From Geosiphon pyriformis (taxonomy: Eukaryota > Glomeromycota > Glomeromycetes > Archaeosporales > Geosiphonaceae): a stretch of 64,000 nt of DNA. Each line of letters begins with the position of its first letter. Positions within the stretch are counted from its first letter, which is position 1. The translations under genes and the position numbers were made by a program. The stretch is from positions 72,788 through 136,787 of the forward strand of contig JAAOMT010000387.1 of assembly GCA_016748015.1 (NCBI GenBank), written 5' to 3'. Under the pieces are notes generated by a model, which saw only the letters and a program-made list of their open reading frames with translations, searched no databases and was not told where the DNA came from. Of the stretch, positions 58,570 to 64,000 are shown piece after piece.

Positions 58570-58700
58570 ATCTATGAAAAATGGATTACTATTAGGTAAA
58601 GAAATATTGATATAGACTAAAAAAATGAAAAATTTCTTTTCCCAGAAAATGTGCTTTTTAGGGATTTGTGAAGGTAAAAGAGAAAGAAGTTTTTCACTTT

Positions 58701-58894
58701 AAGTTATATATATAAAATTATATATGAATTTTTAAATAAAATAGTTTTTTTATTTATAATAATAATTTTTAATAAATTAATTAAATTTTATTAATTTTAA
58801 TAGTTTTTAAAACTTAATTTGTCTTTTTATTAATATGTTTTTATTTAATTATAGTATTTTAAGTATTAATAAAGATTTTTTTATTATTATTAAT
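58701..58894. other. AT-rich spacer between LINE-D and LINE-C
   Basis: A/T-rich, no ORF. Contains the A-rich tail of LINE-D (as T-rich on the + strand). Two same-direction LINEs sit tail to head with under 200 bases between. Confidence 0.6.
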
Positions 58895-59012
58895 ATTTAA
58901 CGAGTGAAGTCCAAACACTGCCTAGTACAATACATCATACAAATGATCTAAACTAAGTGTGAATCATATATTATCTACACATGACCAGCCACTCAAATCA
59001 ATCAGGACAACA
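58895..59012 (-). other. LINE-D 3' untranslated region
   Basis: On the - strand TTTGAGTGGCTGGTCATGTG, then ACTTAGTTTAGATCATTTG as in LINE-A, and a tail TAATAATAATAAAAAAA. Clearly the LINE-A subfamily type. Confidence 0.72.
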
Positions 59013-62000
59013 CTAAGCACTTATATAAACAGAAACCTCACCCCCTATGTCTGAAAAAAACAAACAAGACTTATGGAACCTGAAACCAACACCAATTGTC
59101 TCAGCAATACCCAGCAACCGGGTCATACCAGATGACAGCCCTAAAGAAAGCCCAGAAATCGGGATAGGAGCAGATCCATCACACGGAATAAGCCCATTTT
59201 TTTCCATAAATGCACGGTGCTTGGCGCGAACCAACCAAATGTCTTCCCAGAAAGCCAAGCTGAACTCATGCACAAAGGCCACAATGTTCTGACTTGCTAT
59301 CCTGGAATTTTTGAAGACAGAAACAGACTCACGAAACCAATCCTTAAAAACAAAACTTTTGCACAAAGCAGTACTAACTGAAATGTTAGACACACAAGTG
59401 GACAGCAGCTGCGAGACACCTGAAAAAGAATGAGCCAGACCAGAGTACACACCCCAAACTGCCGCATAAGTGTCCAACAACTGAGCACAACTATTGGCAT
59501 CAAATGAACAAAAAAAAGCATGGTTAGAGACCTCGACATCACTGTAGAACAAACACACTACACTAGAGTAGTGCTTATTATAAAGCTGCTTACACATGGC
59601 GACTGGGAGCCAATGGTGCAATGTCTTCATAAAGTAAGTCCAGAAACCAGCAGTCCACTTGCTAGTAAAGCCAGCAGCCATATGAGAATCTGAATGCCAA
59701 ACCAGCAATGACCTAAACCAATCAATATCTGTACACAGACTATCTGCTACCACCCCAATGCCACAACTGACTTCCCAATGTGCACAATGAACAGACCAAA
59801 AAACATCCCAAACAAAATGTCTAGAATTACCAGAAATGGCTGTACCATCACTCCTTAGATAGCGTTCATTGACAAAATGGGGCAGATGCCAACCAGAGAG
59901 AACTGCAGTTCTTGCCAACTTATCAGCCCATTCATTGCCTATAACCCCTGAGTGTCCTTTGACCTTACACCAATTAACTCTTAAATTCTTATGACGAATA
60001 ATATTCACAATATGACAGTGTTCAATCCAACACCGATTCCTAAAATCTGGGTAAACCAATTCCATCTTCAACTTGCAAGCATCCAAAACAGCCTGACTGT
60101 CTGAGAACAAGTCAACTGAGCAAGAAAAAGGGACACACTCGAGTGCCAGAGCAATGGCCATCAGTTCTGTCAAGGTAGAAGACATCAAACCAGATACCCC
60201 TACACCCAAACCCATATCAATGTCCTCAAAGAAAACAGCAGCTCCAGCTTTCATATCGACAGTTCTTAAATTACTTAGAGATCCATCTGTATAAATGGAA
60301 AGACAACCAACATTGGAATTGAACAAACTGGCACTAATGACACCAAACTCACGAGACTAAAGAACATCTGAAGAGTCGCAACCAGCCAAAAGTGTGAAAC
60401 AGACAAAAGGAGAAGACACATCTTCAAGAAAACGAATGGACAGCTCAAACCAGGCAGAAACTGAACCACGTGGGTCCAACCACTTCCACTGTTTGAAGGT
60501 CTTCCATTCAAAAACAGCCCCATTTCGGTTCCACAGCTGATCCACGAAAGCAATCCCATAACGCTGAAGTGAAGAGACACTCTTAACATAACATAATTCA
60601 CCAAAAACAAAGGACATAGAAGTTCCACCCTGCCAACAAAAAGCACTAACCAGAAAGCCACCCAATGACAAATCACACCCAGAGAAAATACGCACCACAC
60701 CTGTCAGAAAATTATTTAGAGGATTGACTTTGACATGAACCAGACACTGCAGAGGATGTAGCAGACGCCAGCAGAGAATCTGCAGATCATGCAACTGGTG
60801 AGAAAATAGACACCCCAAAATTCCAACAGAGTTCATGAAAGAAATGACTAAAGCCAATTTACTCTCAGCCTGAACCTGCTCAAAAGTCTTCAAACCATAC
60901 AGAAAGAGATGATGAATCACATCATTGGGGAAATCACATGGCAAACCAGACTTAGATCTCAAGCCCTTATGAACCAAAGTGTCCCACTTCCTACAAACAC
61001 TAATAGAAATGTAACTGAACTGTGTTCTATATCCAATGATAGAAAAGAAGACTGCCACAACCAAATATGAAAACTGCTTATCAGACACTGCCTTTTTTAG
61101 GACCAAATTAAAAAAGAACCAGACATCAAAATGCGCCTTAGCCAAGCTAGGCTTCGAAAGACCCTCAGTTGACAAATAGATCCCCAAATAGTGATGCAAT
61201 TCCCCCTTTTTGGCAACAGAAATAGGTGATCCGCTGATCAACAAAAAGGAAGCCATACCATTACAATTGATGGAGATGGCAACAGTTTTATCATTATTAA
61301 TCAAGATGTCATTGATATCAAAAAATTCACTAACAACATTGAGAATATGCTGTGTAGTACTTCGACTGCTGCCAACCCATATAGTATTATCAACAAAGGC
61401 ACCCACTACAAAAAATGAAAATACACCAGCTCAAGACTCAGTACGATCACATCCGGAAATAAAATAAGAATTCACTCTGTAACCACACCCATCTGCCTGC
61501 CTCTTAACTTTACACAAAAGGGGATCATAAAATATGCGCCAAAGAAGTGGTGAGAACACTTCCCCTTGGTCCAAGCCATCATGCACTTTGTACTCATCTG
61601 TCAAACCAAAATCTGTCATAACTCTGTTAATGCGACTATTGTGGATGCTGCCAAAAAACCTAATGAACCTGCTGTACATCTTTATCCTAACCAAACTGTT
61701 CTGAAGGTGTTCCCACCCAACAGAATCATAAGCTTTTTACATGTCCTGCAAGACCAATCAGAGCTCACAATTCTTCTCCAAAGCATCCTCAATAACTGAA
61801 CCAATGGCAAAAATGGGAAACTGAGTCGTCATGCCCCTTAAAACCAAAAAATTGTCCCCACGCAGAACATTAAAAGTACTACAAGCCAATGAGATCCTAT
61901 CTGAAAGAATTTTGGAAAGAATCTTGCAGGCAGTTTTAATCAAGGCAATAGGTCAGGTGTTTGTAAAAACCCCTGTCTACTCATATGGCTTAGGAATCAT

Positions 62001-63701
62001 TGAGACCCAAGCTTTTTTCTAAGCACTAGGCACTAACTTACAAATCAAGCAAGAATTTAAAAGCACCAAAAGCATATCCAAAATTGACTTGTCACAGTGT
62101 TTCCAGAGCTTGTTCGAAATTCCAAAGAGACCAGCAGCCTTGCCTTCAGGCAGACTGGAAACCACACTGAACAACTCATTGAAACCAATGGGACACATTA
62201 CACCAGAAAAGGCATCATCGAAAACATGCTCCAAAGGCTTATATTGGCGAGACCAATTATTAGAGATATTAGGCACCACCTTGTGCTTCCTGGTCCAGCC
62301 TTCCATGATTCCATCCACCTTAGCCTTGACTAAGCTGGGCTCCAAAATCAACTCGTCACCCACAACCAGATAATCCAAAACCACTTTGCGAAAAAGACAC
62401 TCCAAAACACTCCTGATGGTGTGACCCTTGTCTGATTCAAAACTTTCCATTCTTCTATTAATAGCTGCTCTAATATGAGATTCCTCAGCATGTCTGGATT
62501 CCAGCAACTTAGCAGAGGGGTAAGACTTCCTCATTTTAGTCAGAGCTGAGCAAATCATGTTAAAATTGGAATCTGAAAGAAATAAAGACTTTACCACCAA
62601 AGCACCATTAATGTCGAGCCTCTCCTACGTATTCAACAACGATGCAAATTCTACACTAGACAACAAATGAGACGTCTTAACCAGCTTGGATACCAGCAGC
62701 TTAAGCTTGTGAAACCTAGAAGAACCTTTGGTAAAAACCTTATCATAATCCTTAAACCATTTCTTTTTGAATGTTCCAACTGCTGAGAGAGTTATTATTT
62801 GGTGCACAATATCCCACATAGCATCTAAATCTGAAGATTCCACAGAGACAGCGAAATCACTCGAACACATTAGGCCATTGGCCAATGTAGCATTCTTAAA
62901 ATCATTCCACTCTTTCTCGCCAGCATCTCTAAAATCGAATTTCCAACGATCTTTATTAGCCTGCTTGTACATTGAATTCAGCTGAGGGTCAAGCAAGCCA
63001 CCCAAACCCACAGAAACGAAAACAGCCTTATGATCAGTATCAAAAAAATCTTCAACACCCATCACACTATGATCCATGATCGCATTAACTAAACTAGAGG
63101 AAACCAACATGTAATCAATTATTTTGGCAATGCCACAAGAATTGCACCATGTCGAAGACTTCACAAAAACACTTCTACTTAGAGAGTTGACCAGACCCAA
63201 ATCAAAACACTTCCTGAAACTAGCACATTTATAAGACTCATCTTCATTGAAATCACCACCAAGAATAACAAAAAAAGTCTTATTTACAGCTTTGGCAACA
63301 AGAGAATTGATATCACTAGCCTGAGAAAACTGAACCACTGAAGACGTACCAGTATACAGCCCCAAAATAGACACAGAAAGTTTATTCCCAAAGAGCAGTT
63401 TTAATGACAACAGCTGACCAGGTATCTCCGAAATCTTGCATACGTGCTTCGCCAAAGAAGAGTCCATAATTATTGCAACACCAAAACTCATGTGACCAGA
63501 ATCCAGACCAGAAGTAAAAACACGAACACCATCAAACTTATTGACAATCCATGGATGAATCATGCCTCTTAACTTTGTCTCAGTAACAATAGAGACCAGA
63601 TTGTTCATATTCTTATGCCAATGTATAATGTCTGCCTGCTTCACACAATTGTTTATACCTCTGACATTACACGCGGCAATTTTCCAAATTAAGTAAGTCA
63701 T
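59013..63701 (-). pseudogene. LINE-D ORF2 (EN-RT-RNase H-zinc finger), nonsense only
   Basis: 1563 codons from ATG 63701 (MTYLIWKIAACNVRGINN). Endonuclease: TETKLRG, GVAIIMDSS, GGDFNEDE near residue 149, IDYMLVSSS, FFDTDHKAVFVS. RT: GKAAGLFGISNKLW, GLDQGEVFSPLLW, FVDNTIWVGS near 767 with Asn for the second Asp. RNase H from about 1135: YTDGSLSNL, ELMAIALALE, FSDSQAVLDAC, VKGHSGVIGNEWADKLA, all four acidic residues present. Finger near 1380: CLFYSDVEVSNHAFFC (second Cys to Tyr). Nonsense codons near 62625, 62019, 61979, 61953, 61755, 61431 and 60357 fit Trp, Gln or Arg codons of LINE-A or C. The last 437 codons are fully open. Confidence 0.9.
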
Positions 63702-64000
63702 TGAGAAGACAGGGGAACCGACAAACCCAAACCAGAACACAGAATATTTAACTTATCCAAAACTGAACCAACTGAGGCTTCCAAAGCAATCAATTTTGTT
63801 TCCAAACCACCCACTTTGGCAGTGAAGACTTTGAAATTACTAAAGCTGAGCTCAACAACAGCATTATGAATGACAGATGAAGGAATACCAGATGAGACCA
63901 AAGCAGTATTTATAATTATATCAAAATCCACATTAGAAGTCAAAGTCTTAGAAACAGCAGGAAGAAGGCTCAAAGATGGGATCACCACAGAAACCAAATC
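63698..64000 (-). pseudogene. LINE-D ORF1, C-terminal part
   Basis: 100 open codons ending LNILCSGLGLSVPLSSQ and TGA (63698-63700), overlapping the ORF2 ATG as ATGA. Homologous to the ends of ORF1 in LINE-A and C (KVGGLETKLIALEASV.SVLDKL). The N-terminus lies outside the window, so its integrity is unknown. Confidence 0.85.

Larger units (their letters stand above)
38881..58700 (-). mobile_element. LINE-C, full-length LINE split by Gy2 and NA1
   Basis: Three pieces on the - strand: 58700-54711 (leader, ORF1, endonuclease, start of RT), 44748-42862 (RT, RNase H) and 39784-38881 (C-terminus and 3' region). Gy2 lies at 44749-54710 and NA1 at 39785-42857. Removing both insertions with one 4-bp target copy each gives an ORF2 of 4677 nt (1559 codons) in one frame. 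The RT keeps the intact FVDD motif. Nonsense codons are frequent, so it is dead. The 5' boundary in the A/T-rich leader is approximate. Confidence 0.9.
58895..64000 (-). mobile_element. LINE-D, near full-length LINE, 5' end outside window
   Basis: 3' region 58895-59012, ORF2 59013-63701, end of ORF1 63698-64000 and beyond. ORF2 is 4689 nt, exactly the length of LINE-A ORF2 after removal of its solo LTR, with no frameshift. Only about seven nonsense codons separate it from an open frame, making it the best-preserved long LINE here. No LTR insertion within the visible part. Confidence 0.9.

Noticed and set aside
8926-64000. Alternative genetic code reading TGA or TAG as Trp, Gln or Arg
   Set aside because: NOC4 and UNC50 have no internal TGA, TAG or TAA, all three stops appear inside the elements at several amino-acid positions, and sister copies keep the sense codon.
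1-64000. tRNA, rRNA or other structured RNA genes
   Set aside because: I looked for A/B box pairs, CCA-end stems and rRNA-like blocks and found none I could support.

Overview
The window looks like a transposon-rich, AT-rich nuclear contig from an early-diverging fungus. An arbuscular mycorrhizal fungus (Glomeromycotina, perhaps Gigaspora- or Rhizophagus-like) is my best guess. This rests on two spliced host genes with short GT-AG introns, on RNase H-bearing LINEs, and on a Ty3-type LTR family whose proteins resemble, from memory, those abundant in such genomes. No search was possible, so the species is not established.

Host part (282-4937): two intact, convergent, intron-containing housekeeping genes. 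NOC4 (ribosome biogenesis, + strand, 718-3323) and UNC50/GMH1 (Golgi membrane protein, - strand, 3585-4937) read cleanly through about 13 and 7 exons. On the left they abut the start of an LTR that continues out of the window (1-281). On the right the sequence drops into very AT-rich DNA with a (TTA)n microsatellite.

Transposon part (about 6770-64000): almost everything else is retroelement in various stages of decay. Four long LINE copies are present: A (+, 8926-16790), B (+, 17265-33960), C (-, 38881-58700) and D (-, 58895 to beyond 64000). There is also a 5'-truncated LINE (7906-8735) and several faint LINE 3' ends. Each LINE has ORF1 with a CCHC knuckle, then ORF2 with endonuclease, reverse transcriptase, RNase H and a C-terminal CCHC finger. 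In two copies the ORFs overlap by ATGA.

Three of the four LINEs were later hit by LTR elements, each with a 4-bp target duplication. A carries a solo LTR (12442-13423). B carries a complete Ty3-like element, Gy1 (21942-31786). C carries a second complete element, Gy2 (44749-54710), and a small non-autonomous LTR element, NA1 (39785-42857). Removing the insertions plus one target copy restores one uninterrupted ORF2 frame in A (1563 codons) and C (1559 codons).

Gy1 and Gy2 are the most interesting elements. Each has one continuous gag-pol frame: gag, CCHC knuckle, DSG protease, an unrecognised Cys-rich domain, a dUTPase with five motifs, RT, RNase H, integrase. A separate unrecognised ORF3 of about 235-240 codons follows in the env position; its end overlaps the polypurine tract and stops inside the 3' LTR. 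NA1 shares the primer-binding site and LTR ends, has no coding sequence, and carries an 87-bp tandem array, so it is probably mobilised in trans.

All the elements look dead. The premature stops I could compare between copies sit at Trp, Gln or Arg codons and are explained by C-to-T or G-to-A changes. The same transitions hit RT catalytic Asp codons, LTR ends, target duplications and start codons. This is a strong footprint of cytosine deamination or a RIP-like process, grading into AT deserts that still hold recognisable LINE 3' ends.
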